Made by a program: the position numbers and the translations under genes | The notes under the pieces: model-generated | Database searches by the model: none | Told to the model about the DNA's origin: nothing | What the model saw: only the letters and a program-made list of their open reading frames with translations | Shown: in pieces, positions 1 through 8,318 of the stretch | Numbering within the stretch: position 1 is the first letter of the stretch | How the letters are laid out: each line of letters starts with the position of its first letter | Assembly (NCBI RefSeq): GCF_014779715.1 | Contig: NZ_JACXYU010000010.1 | Span: 147,997 to 211,996 of the forward strand | Source of the DNA: Streptomyces chumphonensis | GTDB taxonomy: Bacteria; Actinomycetota; Actinomycetes; Streptomycetales; Streptomycetaceae | Direction of reading: 5' to 3' | Length of the DNA stretch: 64,000 nt

Positions 1-248
1 TGGGTGCGAAGGAGGACGGCGGCCTGGTCGGCGATCTCCTTGGTGACGTCGTGGACGTCGACGCGGGAGAGGACCCACGTGATGCGGGCCGGGTGGATGC
101 GTTCGTAGTCTGCCTCCAGCGTGGTCATGGCGCTGGTGGCGACGCGGACGCCCTCTTCTGCCGCCGCCTGGACCAGGGCCACGACGGTGCGGTCCTTGCG
201 ATAGAGCTTCGAGAGTCCTTCGCTGTCGAGCAGGAGGGTGCCGGGCAT
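1..248 (-). CDS. PIN-domain ribonuclease toxin, VapC-like (5' part only)
   Basis: Reading leftwards from an ATG at 248 the product begins MPGTLLLDSEGLSKLYRKD and continues with an alternating hydrophobic/acidic pattern (TSAMTTLEADYERI, LSRVDVHDV) typical of PIN-domain nucleases. The early Asp of LLLDSEGL is the likely first metal ligand. PIN toxins of type II toxin-antitoxin modules cleave RNA until bound by their antitoxin. The ATG overlaps the stop of the upstream antitoxin gene as TGATG, so the two are translationally coupled. The gene leaves the window at position 1 with about 82 codons visible; PIN toxins usually have about 130, so the C-terminal acidic residues cannot be checked. Confidence 0.75.
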   Translation of the reverse strand, partial: MPGTLLLDSEGLSKLYRKDRTVVALVQAAAEEGVRVATSAMTTLEADYERIHPARITWVLSRVDVHDVTKEIADQAAVLLRT

Positions 249-496
249 CAGGCGGCGGCCCCGGCCTGTCGGTGGTCGTGGCGCAGCAGCGCCCGGGCGG
301 CCTCGACCTCCTCGCGGGTGAGAGCTTCGTTGTCGGTCTCGAAGTCGACGACGATCTCCCGCAGCCTGTCCATGGCGACTTTCTGTTCGAGAGCCTCGGC
401 GACGTAGGCGGAGAAACCGCCGGGCCCGACATGGGCGCGTACGGCGTCGGCGAGATCCTCGGGCAGGCTGATCGAATACTTCCTACTACCGCTCAT
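248..496 (-). CDS. Ribbon-helix-helix antitoxin of a PIN toxin pair
   Basis: An 82-residue protein starting MSGSRKYSISLPEDLADAV. This is the short beta strand followed by a helix (YSISLPEDLADAVRAHV) found in ribbon-helix-helix DNA-binding antitoxins. The second half, with many acidic residues (DFETDNEALTREEVEAARA), is the likely toxin-neutralising tail. An AGGATT element about eight bases upstream supports the ATG at 496. The stop overlaps the toxin start by one base. Such antitoxins normally repress their own operon, so an operator is expected just upstream, around 497-540. That region also forms the broken left edge of the helicase remnant on the other strand. Function is inferred from fold pattern and gene pairing. 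Confidence 0.75.
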   Translation of the reverse strand: MSGSRKYSISLPEDLADAVRAHVGPGGFSAYVAEALEQKVAMDRLREIVVDFETDNEALTREEVEAARALLRHDHRQAGAAA

Positions 497-539
497 GGCG
501 CCAATCCTACTGGTGGTCGTAAGTCTGGGGGGCGGCTGC

Positions 540-2026
540 GGCTGGGGAGCGTCGAGTCGAGTGGACTGCGCACCGTGGGCGGTGTTCTCGAAGCGGGCCC
601 CTACCGGCTGCGGCAGATTCCCGGTGTCGGGCAGCGCACCGTCGACCAGATGCTCGCCGCCGCCCGCAGGCTCTCCGAGGCCGTGCACGAGACCGTGGCT
701 GTCCACATCGACGTGGACCGGCCGGAACCGCGCACCACCGCGCTCGTCTCGGCCCTGCACGTCCTGGTGGAGGCCGGCCCAAACGCCCGGCGTGCGGTGG
801 ACAAGGCCACCGTCCTGGCGGAACGGCTCGGTCCGCTGCTGGCCGACGCGAGGCCCGCCGCCGGAAGGGTCCGGATGCTGCCGGCCGGCCGGGAGAAGAA
901 GGCTCGCGCGTGGGCGGCGGTCGCCGAGACCCGGTCGCTGGTCGACGAGGCAGAGCAGGCCGGCCTGCCCGAGCTGCTCGCCCAGGCGTCGGTGGACCTG
1001 CTCCGGGGGCTCTCGTCCGACATCGCGGCCTGGGTGGACTTCGAACTCCGCTCCGCCGAGTACTACAGCCTGCTCGCCGAGATTTCCGGGCGGCTGCCGG
1101 ACGTGGCTGCCGCAGAGGGCTTTCTGCCGGACGAGATCGCGGAGCGGGTACGGACCCAGCACCTCGACGACACGCACCGGCGGGTCTCCCTGCGCGGTTA
1201 CCAGTCGTTTGGCGCACGGTTCGCGCTTGCGCAGCGCACGGTGATACTCGGCGACGAGATGGGCCTCGGGAAGACCATCCAGGCGATCGCCGTCCTCGCC
1301 CACCTGGCAGCCGAGGGGCAGAGCCACTTCATGGTCGTCTGCCCGGCGAGCGTCCTCGTGAACTGGACACGGGAGATCGAGGCCCGCAGCGACTTCATGG
1401 CCATGCGCAGGGCCGCGTACATGCGCCCCGAGAAGTCGGCCAAGCCGGACCGGCTTCGGGAGATCGTTCAGGAGGCCGGCGAGAACGGGCAGAAGACGGT
1501 GGTCTTCTCCAACTTCAAGGACGTACTGGGCGTGGTGAGAGATGTCCTCGCGGCCGGAATCGCTGGGGCCACTCCGGTGTTCGGTCCGCTGACCGGCGGC
1601 GTCCCGGCCCAGCGTCGCCAGGAGATCGTCGACGACTTCGCCGGTGTCCAGGGCCCGGCGGTGCTCCTGGGGCAGATCCAGGCAGCGGGCGTCGGCCTCA
1701 ACATGCAGGCCGCCTCCGTCGTCGTCATCCGCGAACCCCAGATCAAGCCGACCATCGAGCATCAGGCGGTGGCCCGGGCCCACCGTATGGGCCAGGTCAG
1801 GCCGGTTCGCGTGCACCGTCTCCTCGCCACCGGAGGCGTGGACGAACGCATGGTGACGATGCTGGAAGCCAAGACGTGCCTGTTCGATGCATACGCCCGC
1901 CGCAGCGCCGTGGCCGAAGCCACCCCGGACGCGGTCGACGTGTCGGACACTGAACTGGCACGCCAGATTGTCGAGGAGCAGGCACGTCTGGGTATGACGG
2001 ACGAGAGGCTCATGTCGGCCGAGTGA
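540..2026 (+). pseudogene. SNF2-family DEAD/DEAH helicase, truncated and internally deleted
   Basis: The open frame reads through a helix-hairpin-helix-like part (LRQIPGVGQRTVDQML), a linker, helicase motif I (VILGDEMGLGKTIQA, about 1245-1281) and motif Ia (FMVVCPASVLVNWTREIEA). It then jumps directly to sequence normally found just before motif IV (FMAMRRAAYMRPEKSAKPD, KTVVFSNFKDVLGVV) and ends with motifs V and VI (LLGQIQAAGVGLNMQAAS, EHQAVARAHRMGQVRPV). Motif II (DEAH) and motif III are absent, so roughly 150-200 residues are missing at about 1385-1400 with the frame kept. Upstream of about 550 the frame is antisense to the antitoxin gene and the helicase N-terminus is gone. The product cannot couple ATP hydrolysis. 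It is best treated as the relic of a larger SNF2 protein. Confidence 0.7.
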
Positions 2027-2537
2027 GGGCGTCCTCCGGCCCGCAGCCGGTCCGCAGGACACCCGTAAACGGCCGTCGGGAGCCAACGCGTGCCAACCAG
2101 GAGATCCCAGTTCAGGGCCTTGCGCGGGGCTCCGACGCAGTTCAGGATCAGACCGCAGGCATTCCGCTTCAACGTATAGCGGGTGACTCAACGCCACTTC
2201 GCTGATCTTCCACACATGCTGGTCACATGGGGTCTGACTCTTCGGGGTCAAGCCCCATGGTTTCCGCCGTGCTGGAGGTGGTGGATCTTCTGGTCTCTCG
2301 TCACCTGTCATCACCCCTCATACCCCTACCGTGCTGGATTCGTGCCGGGTGTCCTCGATCGCCTGCTCATCGACTTCCTTGGCCAGTGCCAGCTGCGGCC
2401 GGCTGGCGCCGTACTCGGCCTGAAGGGGAGGTGAGTGCGTGGTGGACTACCTTGAGTGACGTCGAGCGCGACGGGGTGGTTACTAACGTGTATGTTAGTA
2501 ATGTGAGTGTTAGTGTCATGGGTGGAGGTGGGCGAGC
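2027..2537 (+). other. Gene-poor stretch between helicase relic and ATPase
   Basis: I see no convincing gene here; the short open frames lack a start context and family pattern. A hairpin-like repeat lies at 2226-2259 (arms CATGGGG and CCCCATG with a partly paired interior) and could end transcription of the helicase relic. At its right end is an operator-like palindrome (separate entry) followed by the ribosome binding site of the next gene. Sequence around 2470-2520 is visibly less GC-rich than the rest of the window. Confidence 0.5.
2480..2501. promoter_or_regulatory. Perfect 8-8 inverted repeat upstream of the ATPase gene
   Basis: TTACTAAC and GTTAGTAA are separated by six bases (GTGTAT), giving a 22 bp palindrome. 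A third half-site, GTTAGT, follows at about 2509-2514. AT-rich palindromes of this size with six-base spacers are typical binding sites for TetR- or MarR-type repressors. It ends 36 bases before the GTG start of the ATPase gene, so it probably overlaps that promoter. No candidate regulator is adjacent. The palindrome is seen directly; its role is inferred. Confidence 0.55.
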
Positions 2538-3956
2538 GTGGTGGATTTCGTTGGCCGGCGACAGGAGCTGGCGACGTTGGAGCGGGAGCTCCAGAAGGTG
2601 GCGGCAGGAGTCGGCGGGGAGCGGCCCGGTCGGTGTGTGATGTTGCGTGGGCGGCGCCGGGTGGGCAAGTCGCGACTGGTCGAGCGGTTTGCGGAGCGCT
2701 CCGGGGCCCCGTTCTTGTTCTACGCGGCGACCGGCGCGTCCCGCCGTGATGATCTGGCACGGCTGGCCCGGGACGCCCGGGTGTCGACGCTGCCGTTGGC
2801 GGGGCTGGTGGCAGCCGCGCGGCCGGAAAGTTGGGATGTCGCGTTCGATGTCCTGGCCGCGGCACTGCCCGCCGACCGGGCGAGTGTGCTGGTCATCGAC
2901 GAAGTGCCGTACCTGATGGACGTCGACGGCGCCTTTGAGGGGATGCTGCAACGGGCCTGGGATCGGGTGCTGGAGACCAAGCCGGTGCTGCTGGTTCTCA
3001 TCGGCTCCGATCTGTCGATGATGGAGGCGCTGAACGGCTACGGACGCCCCTTCCATCAACGTGGTCGGGAAATGGTCCTTGGACCGCTCAACCCCGCCGA
3101 GGTGGGCCAGATGCTCGGACTGAATCCGGCCGAAGCCTTCGACGCCGCGCTGGTCACCGGCGGGCTGCCGCTGATCTGCTCGGAGTGGCCGCGCGGTGCG
3201 GGGCTTTGGGACTTCCTCGGCGAGGCGCTGAACGATCCGGTTTCGGCTCTGCTGGTGTCGGCCGAGCGCTCGCTGGCTGCCGAGTTTCCGCCGCAGGCCC
3301 AGGCGCGTACGGTGCTGGCGGCCATCGGGAGTGGCGAGCGGACCTTCACCAACATCGCCCGGGCAGCCGGCGGAATCGGGGCCACACCGCTGCAGAGAGC
3401 TCTGGAACTGCTGACGGACAAGCGGATCGTCGCGGGCGAGCTGCCTGTGTCGTTGCGCCCGTCGAAGGATCGCCGCTACCGCGTGGCAGATCCCTACTTG
3501 CGGTTCTGGCTGCACCTGCTGGGCCCGTCCATGGAAGAGATCGAGAGAGGGCGGGGCGATCTCACCTTGGCGCGCATCCGGGAGAACTGGACCAGCTGGC
3601 GCGGCCGAGCTGTCGAGCCCCTGGTCCGTGAGGCCTTGGCCCGGATCCTGCCCGACGAGTGGCTGCCTGCGGCCCCCGCGGTGGGCGGCTACTGGACCCG
3701 CACCAACGACGTCGAGATCGATATCGTCGGGGCCGACCGCGCCCCCGTCTGCAAGGAACTGCTCTTCGTCGGCTCCATCAAGTGGCTGGAGCAGTCGCCC
3801 TTCGACCGGCACGATCTGGCAGCTCTCCATCGCCACCGGGCGGCCCTCACCGACGAGCCTGTTCCCGTCGTAGCGGTTTCGCGCAGCGGAGTCGACTCGC
3901 CGGGGCTTGACGCCGCCTACGGCCCCGGCGATCTGCTGACCGCCTGGCCGCTGTGA
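2538..3956 (+). CDS. AAA ATPase with C-terminal DUF234-like domain
   Basis: A 472-residue protein starting GTG at 2538 behind GGAGGTGGGCG. It opens with VDFVGRRQELATLE, the usual entry of archaeal-type ATPase_2 proteins, then Walker A RRRVGKSRLV (Lys about 44) and Walker B SVLVIDEVPYL (Asp-Glu 121-122). A winged-helix stretch (FTNIARAAGGIGATPLQRAL) precedes the DUF234 entry YRVADPYLRFWLH near residue 320. The tail has NDVEIDIVG and a following strand, reminiscent of PD-(D/E)XK nuclease folds seen in DUF234 proteins. These cytosolic ATPases are widespread in accessory regions; their substrate is unknown. The gene stands alone, with the operator-like palindrome upstream. Family assignment is firm, function is not. 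Confidence 0.85.
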   Translation: MVDFVGRRQELATLERELQKVAAGVGGERPGRCVMLRGRRRVGKSRLVERFAERSGAPFLFYAATGASRRDDLARLARDARVSTLPLAGLVAAARPESWDVAFDVLAAALPADRASVLVIDEVPYLMDVDGAFEGMLQRAWDRVLETKPVLLVLIGSDLSMMEALNGYGRPFHQRGREMVLGPLNPAEVGQMLGLNPAEAFDAALVTGGLPLICSEWPRGAGLWDFLGEALNDPVSALLVSAERSLAAEFPPQAQARTVLAAIGSGERTFTNIARAAGGIGATPLQRALELLTDKRIVAGELPVSLRPSKDRRYRVADPYLRFWLHLLGPSMEEIERGRGDLTLARIRENWTSWRGRAVEPLVREALARILPDEWLPAAPAVGGYWTRTNDVEIDIVGADRAPVCKELLFVGSIKWLEQSPFDRHDLAALHRHRAALTDEPVPVVAVSRSGVDSPGLDAAYGPGDLLTAWPL

Positions 3957-4178
3957 GTGCCAGACGGCAGGGGACACGGGGTCGGAGATGGCCGACAGTG
4001 GTCCGGTGGCCGAGTTGCGCGACGCTGACGGCGCGCGGTCGTGAGCGGGTGGCAGCGCGGCGGGTGGGTTCGGACAGGTGAGCCAGGGGTGACGGCGTTC
4101 CGTTCCGGGGGCGGGGGGCCGCTCGGGCTGTCACCGTCGTGGTAGGGAACGCGCCGGTGGGGGCGCGGGCGAGGCGGG

Positions 4179-4967
4179 GTGGGTGTGGACGAGCGCGGCA
4201 CGGTCGGTGGAGTCGTCCCGGGTGGGCGGCGGGGCGGTTCGGTGGCGATGCGTGCGGTGCCCCGGCACGTGGCGTGTGTGATGGACGGCAACGGCCGCTG
4301 GGCGCAGCGGCGTTCACTGCCTCGGACGGCGGGGCACCGGGCCGCCGAGACGACCGTCATCGACGTCATCGAGGCCGCGCGGGGCGCCGGTGTCGAGTGG
4401 CTCAGCCTGTACGCGTTCTCCACCGAGAACTGGGGCCGGCCCGGCGACGAGGTCGACTACCTGATGCGCCTGGTCCGCCGGATCGTGCGGAAGCACGCCC
4501 CGCTGCTGCTGGCCCGGGGCATCCGCTGCCGTTTTCTCGGGGTGACGGATCCGCGCATCCCCCGCGCGCTGGCCCGGGACTTCGCGGACCTGGCGACGCT
4601 GACCGGCGACAACCGGGGCATGACGCTGACGGTCGCCTTCGACCACGGGGGGCGCCGGGACATCGTCGAGGCCGCCCGGTCGCTGATTCGCGACGGCGTC
4701 CCCGCGGAGGAGGTGACCGAGTCGCGGTTCGCCGCGCACCTGCCGCTGCCCGACACACCGGACGTGGACCTCGTCATCCGGACCTCCGGTGAGCAGCGCA
4801 TCTCCAACTTCATGCTCTGGAAGGTCGCCTACGCCGAGTGGGTCTTCCCCGAGGTCCTGTGGCCGGACTTCCGGGCCGCCGACTTCCTCGCCTGCCTGCA
4901 CACCTACCGCCGTCGCGACCGTCGCTTCGGCGGGCTGCCGCCCCGGACGAACGGAGAACCACGATGA
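4179..4967 (+). CDS. uppS: Polyprenyl diphosphate synthase (cis-prenyltransferase, UppS family)
   Basis: Condenses isopentenyl diphosphate onto an allylic diphosphate in Z configuration to make polyprenyl carriers. The catalytic start VACVMDGNGRWAQRR (Asp of DGNGR), LYAFSTENWGRPGDEV and the terminal VIRTSGEQRISNFMLWK are classical family motifs. The usual NYGGR element is FDHGGRRDI here, a variation that sets it apart from housekeeping enzymes. Length from the GTG at 4179 is 262 residues. A shorter start at ATG 4248 gives 239 and begins closer to the conserved core; neither start has a strong ribosome site. The stop overlaps the next start as ATGA, so the two products are made together. Streptomycetes usually carry more than one such gene; chain length of the product cannot be read from sequence. 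Confidence 0.9.
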   Translation: MGVDERGTVGGVVPGGRRGGSVAMRAVPRHVACVMDGNGRWAQRRSLPRTAGHRAAETTVIDVIEAARGAGVEWLSLYAFSTENWGRPGDEVDYLMRLVRRIVRKHAPLLLARGIRCRFLGVTDPRIPRALARDFADLATLTGDNRGMTLTVAFDHGGRRDIVEAARSLIRDGVPAEEVTESRFAAHLPLPDTPDVDLVIRTSGEQRISNFMLWKVAYAEWVFPEVLWPDFRAADFLACLHTYRRRDRRFGGLPPRTNGEPR

Positions 4968-6442
4968 CGCCAGGCGCTCCCCGTACGGACACCGCGCCAC
5001 GGGAGGACGGGCCCGCCCTGTTCGGTCCGGGCTCGGAGTTCCACGCGCTCTTCGACGACCCGCGCTGGGCCCTCGCCCTGGTGCGGGCGACCGTGCTGGA
5101 GGCGGCGCACCCGCAGGTCGGTGCCGCCCTTCTCGACAACTCCACCTTCGTCACGCACCCCTGGCGCCGGCTCCGCAACACGTTCTTCAGCCTGCGCCGG
5201 ATGTTCAGCCCCGATCCGGCGGTCCGGGAGCGGGAGGCCGCGCGGCTCAACCGGCTGCACGGCCGGATGAGCGGTTCCGACGGGCGTGGCCGGGCGTACG
5301 ACGCGATGGACCGCGCCACCCGGGCCTGGGTCGTGGCGACCCTCTTCGAGAGTGCCGTCACCATGTGTCGCCTGAGCGGTCAGCCGCTCGACCAGGACAC
5401 GATGGAGCGGATGTACGCCGAGTACCGCGCCTTCCTCGCGCTCCTCGACGGTGACGCCGAGGGGATGCCGGCCGATGTGCACGCCTTCTGGCCGTACTTC
5501 GACCGGGTCGTCGCGCACGAGCTGGAGAACACCGAGGCCGCCCGCGTCATCCTCTACCGGCTCTTCGACGACCTGCCCGCCCCGGCGCTGTTCGACGGCG
5601 CGCCGACGCTGTGGGCGGCGGGCCGGGCCGTCGCCGGGCCGCTGCTGGGTGCCGTCACCGTCGCCTCGCTGCCCGAGCCCTACCGTCGCCGGGCCGGCCT
5701 CCCGGAGACGCCGGGTGCGGAGGCCCTCATGCGGAGCGCCTATCTCGCCGCCGGGCTGGCCCGCTTCCTGCCGCAGGGCCTGATCAACGCCGAGAGCGTC
5801 ATCCGGCTCCTCTCGCTCGACGGGGGCGGCGAGGACCCGAGGGCCCGCGCGGTGGCGGCTCTGGGCGGCCACGTGAAGCGGGCCTCGGCGCTGCTCCGCC
5901 TCCTCAATCCGCTGGACGACGCCCCGGTGCCGGACCCGGCGGACGCCGCGGAGGCGGGGGAGGCCCGGCGGTCGGCCGGGGACTTCTTCCGCCGGGTGCT
6001 GGACCAGACCGGCGACGGCCACCTCGACTGGCCGGACCTCGCCGCCATGGCCCGGGAGCTCGCCACCCGTCTCGACCTGGACGAGCCGGAGGAGACGCGG
6101 CTCTACGACGCCTTCGCCGCCTGGTGGCGCGAGTTGCAGGCCGCCCTCGACACGGACGGCGACGGTCGGGTCAGCGCGGACGAGTACGCCGCCGCTGTCC
6201 CCTCCCTGGCCGGCCCGGCCCTCATCCGCGTCGCCGAGGTGCTCTTCGACGCCACCGACCGGGACGGCAGCGGGTCGATCGACGCCGACGAGTACCGGGC
6301 GCTGTTCCGCACCGCCTTCCACCGCGACCTCGACGTCACCGAGGGCGTGTACGGCAGGAGCGCCTTCGTGGGCGACTTCCTCTCCTTCATGTCCGCCCGC
6401 CGCACGGGCACCCCGTACGACCCCCTCCTCACGGACGCCTGA
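4964..6442 (+). CDS. DUF2236 (mpaB/Lcp-type oxygenase-like) protein with three EF-hands
   Basis: A 492-residue fusion. Residues 20-280 match the DUF2236 pattern of mpaB and latex-clearing oxygenases: LEAAHPQVGAALLDNSTF, then RLNRLHGRM and a helix RATRAWVVATLFESAVTMC. The His of the first two segments are possible heme or metal ligands. Residues 335-450 hold three canonical 12-residue calcium loops at about 347-358 (DQTGDGHLDWPD), 396-407 (DTDGDGRVSADE) and 432-443 (DRDGSGSIDADE). Lcp enzymes cut polyisoprene, and here the gene is coupled by ATGA to a polyprenyl synthase, suggesting an isoprenoid chain as substrate and calcium as effector. No signal peptide is seen, so a cytosolic location is likely. 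Substrate is inference only. Confidence 0.8.
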   Translation: MTPGAPRTDTAPREDGPALFGPGSEFHALFDDPRWALALVRATVLEAAHPQVGAALLDNSTFVTHPWRRLRNTFFSLRRMFSPDPAVREREAARLNRLHGRMSGSDGRGRAYDAMDRATRAWVVATLFESAVTMCRLSGQPLDQDTMERMYAEYRAFLALLDGDAEGMPADVHAFWPYFDRVVAHELENTEAARVILYRLFDDLPAPALFDGAPTLWAAGRAVAGPLLGAVTVASLPEPYRRRAGLPETPGAEALMRSAYLAAGLARFLPQGLINAESVIRLLSLDGGGEDPRARAVAALGGHVKRASALLRLLNPLDDAPVPDPADAAEAGEARRSAGDFFRRVLDQTGDGHLDWPDLAAMARELATRLDLDEPEETRLYDAFAAWWRELQAALDTDGDGRVSADEYAAAVPSLAGPALIRVAEVLFDATDRDGSGSIDADEYRALFRTAFHRDLDVTEGVYGRSAFVGDFLSFMSARRTGTPYDPLLTDA

Positions 6443-6467
6443 GGACGGGCGGGCCGGACGGAAGCGG

Positions 6468-6501
6468 GTGCGGGCCCGGCGCGCGTGCGCCGGGCCCGCA
6501 C
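6468..6501. terminator. Bidirectional hairpin between convergent genes
   Basis: Arms 6468-6482 and 6487-6501 form a perfect 15 bp stem (GTGCGGGCCCGGCGC) with a four-base loop. It lies between the EF-hand gene and the convergent carboxypeptidase gene and can serve both strands. There is no U-tract, as is common for streptomycete terminators. Confidence 0.75.
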
Positions 6502-6518
6502 CGCGGGGGTGGTGCCGG

Positions 6519-8318
6519 TTACAGGGTGAGGGTCCAGGTGTCGAGGGTGCCGGTGTCGTACCGGGCGGTGTCCTGGAGCCGGAGCTTCCAGGTGCCGTTG
6601 CGCGCCTCGGAGGAGAGGTTCACGGTGTAGGTCTCGTGGATGTCGTCGGCGCTGTCGTTGCCGCTGGCGTTCTTCAGGCGGTAGGAGCTGCCGTCGGGGG
6701 CGAGCAGGTCGACGGTGAGGTCGCCGCGCCAGGTGTGCTGGACGTGGACCTCGACCTTGCTGCTGGTGGAGGCGTTGCCGGAGCAGCCCGAGAGGGTGAT
6801 GTTGCTGGTGACGGCGGAGCCGTTGTCGGGGATGGCGACGTTGTCACCGTTGGTGCCGGTGCACTGGGTGGGGTCCGGGTCGGGGCCGCCGCCCCCGCCG
6901 TAGGGGTTCTCCGCCTTGTCGGCCGCGTAGGTCAGCATGGGCTTGACCTGGTTCCAGAAGGTGTTCTGGCAGGAGTACGCGGGGTGGAAGCCGCCGCAGC
7001 TGCCGCCGCTGGGGCCGATCTCCCAGGTGAAGCTGGGGACGCCGAGGACGTCGTAGGCGTAGTCGTCGTGGCTGCCGCTGGCGTCGTAGAGGATCTCGCC
7101 GGGCTGGCCGTACTGCCATCCGCCGGCGAGCTGGGCCATGTCCCGGCCCATCTGGCGCAGGGCGGCGTCGTTGCCGGTCTCGACGCCGGAGTTGAAGCCC
7201 CAGGGGAACAGCACCATGTTGGAGTAGCTGTGCATGGTGACGAACATGCCCTGGGTGTCCGGGTCGGCGGCCGAGGTGTCGCCGCCGGACCGGGTGTCCG
7301 GGAAGAGGTCGCGGTACAGGTCGTGCAGGGCCTGGTTCTCGACCTCGGAGTCGGCGGACGGGCCCTTGTAGACCTGGGAGCACGGGTTGGAGCTGGTGCC
7401 CGCGCCGCCCCAGTGGCTGCCGTTGTTGCGGTTGAGGTCGATGCCCTCGCCGCTGCCGGAGTTCTCGGAGCAGTTGTACGGGCTGTGCGTGTGGTTGGCG
7501 TTCTTGCGGTGCCACTGGAGGCCGGAACCGCCGCCCATGAAGCCCTGCTGGACCATGTCGACGCCGTCGGGGTTGCCGATCGGCACGACCCAGACCTCGC
7601 GGGTGTCCAGGATCTCGGTGGCCGTCGGGTCGCTGCCGTAGCCGTCGGTCAGGTAGTCGATCCACCGGTAGGCCATCTCGCCGGTCGACAGCTCCCGGGC
7701 GTGGACCTGGGCCTGGACGAGGAAGCGCGGCTTGCTGGAGTTCGGCGAGAGCCGGCAGTCGCCGGACTGCTTCTTCGTGATGCAGATGGCCTTGATGTCG
7801 TAGCCGCCGGGGCGGCCGGTGGCCTTCCGCCACGAGTCGCCGATGTCGAAGACGGTGGCCAGCGTGGAGTGGTCGGAGGCGACCTGGTCGAGGTGGGCGT
7901 ACTGGGCGTTGACGGTCCGGTAGCCGCCGTAGTAGGTCTCCTCGGCCATCTGCGCGCTGAGGCTCGGCGCCTGGCCGCTGCGCTTGGGCGCCTCCTGGGC
8001 GGCGGGGGCCAGCTTCTCGTGGACGCTCGCGGTCAGCCCGGCGTCCTTGAGGCTCTTGGCCGTCCTGGCGTCGCCGAGGACGAACAGGTCGTCGCCGTCG
8101 CGGTCCTCGATGAGGTCGAAGCCGGCGAGGGCGGCGGCGTCCGCGTGGGCGCCGTCGTGGATGCGGTAGACGTACGCGCGGTCGTCGGCGGACGCGGCGG
8201 ACGGCGCCGGGGGTGCGGCGACGCTGCTGCCCGTCCCGGCCGCGACGGCTGCCGCGGTGGCGAGGGCCACGGCGGCGCCGAGTATCTTTCTCGTGGGCGT
8301 GCTGGTTCTCTTACGCAT
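6519..8318 (-). CDS. Secreted M14 zinc carboxypeptidase with C-terminal P-domain
   Basis: A 599-residue precursor starting ATG 8318 behind AGGAGC. Residues 1-40 are a signal peptide (MRKRTSTPTR, then ILGAAVALATAAAVAA) followed by a propeptide. The M14 domain shows the zinc pair in QVHARELSTGEM, the substrate-binding LNRNNGSHW, the third ligand in MFVTMHSYSNMV and the catalytic Glu in SFTWEIGPSGG. Paired cysteines suggest disulfides after export. After a Gly/Asp linker the last 110 residues form a proprotein convertase P-domain (VEVHVQHTWRGDLTVDLLAP, ending TGTLDTWTLTL). The same domain ends the subtilisin at 12463. It is likely an extracellular exopeptidase feeding peptide uptake. A regulator is divergently transcribed 280 bases upstream. 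The stop is TAA, rare in this genome type. Confidence 0.92.
   Translation of the reverse strand: MRKRTSTPTRKILGAAVALATAAAVAAGTGSSVAAPPAPSAASADDRAYVYRIHDGAHADAAALAGFDLIEDRDGDDLFVLGDARTAKSLKDAGLTASVHEKLAPAAQEAPKRSGQAPSLSAQMAEETYYGGYRTVNAQYAHLDQVASDHSTLATVFDIGDSWRKATGRPGGYDIKAICITKKQSGDCRLSPNSSKPRFLVQAQVHARELSTGEMAYRWIDYLTDGYGSDPTATEILDTREVWVVPIGNPDGVDMVQQGFMGGGSGLQWHRKNANHTHSPYNCSENSGSGEGIDLNRNNGSHWGGAGTSSNPCSQVYKGPSADSEVENQALHDLYRDLFPDTRSGGDTSAADPDTQGMFVTMHSYSNMVLFPWGFNSGVETGNDAALRQMGRDMAQLAGGWQYGQPGEILYDASGSHDDYAYDVLGVPSFTWEIGPSGGSCGGFHPAYSCQNTFWNQVKPMLTYAADKAENPYGGGGGPDPDPTQCTGTNGDNVAIPDNGSAVTSNITLSGCSGNASTSSKVEVHVQHTWRGDLTVDLLAPDGSSYRLKNASGNDSADDIHETYTVNLSSEARNGTWKLRLQDTARYDTGTLDTWTLTL

Noticed and set aside
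2367..3977. Minus-strand frame opposite the DUF234 ATPase
   Set aside because: Lacks recognisable domains; the plus strand has Walker motifs.
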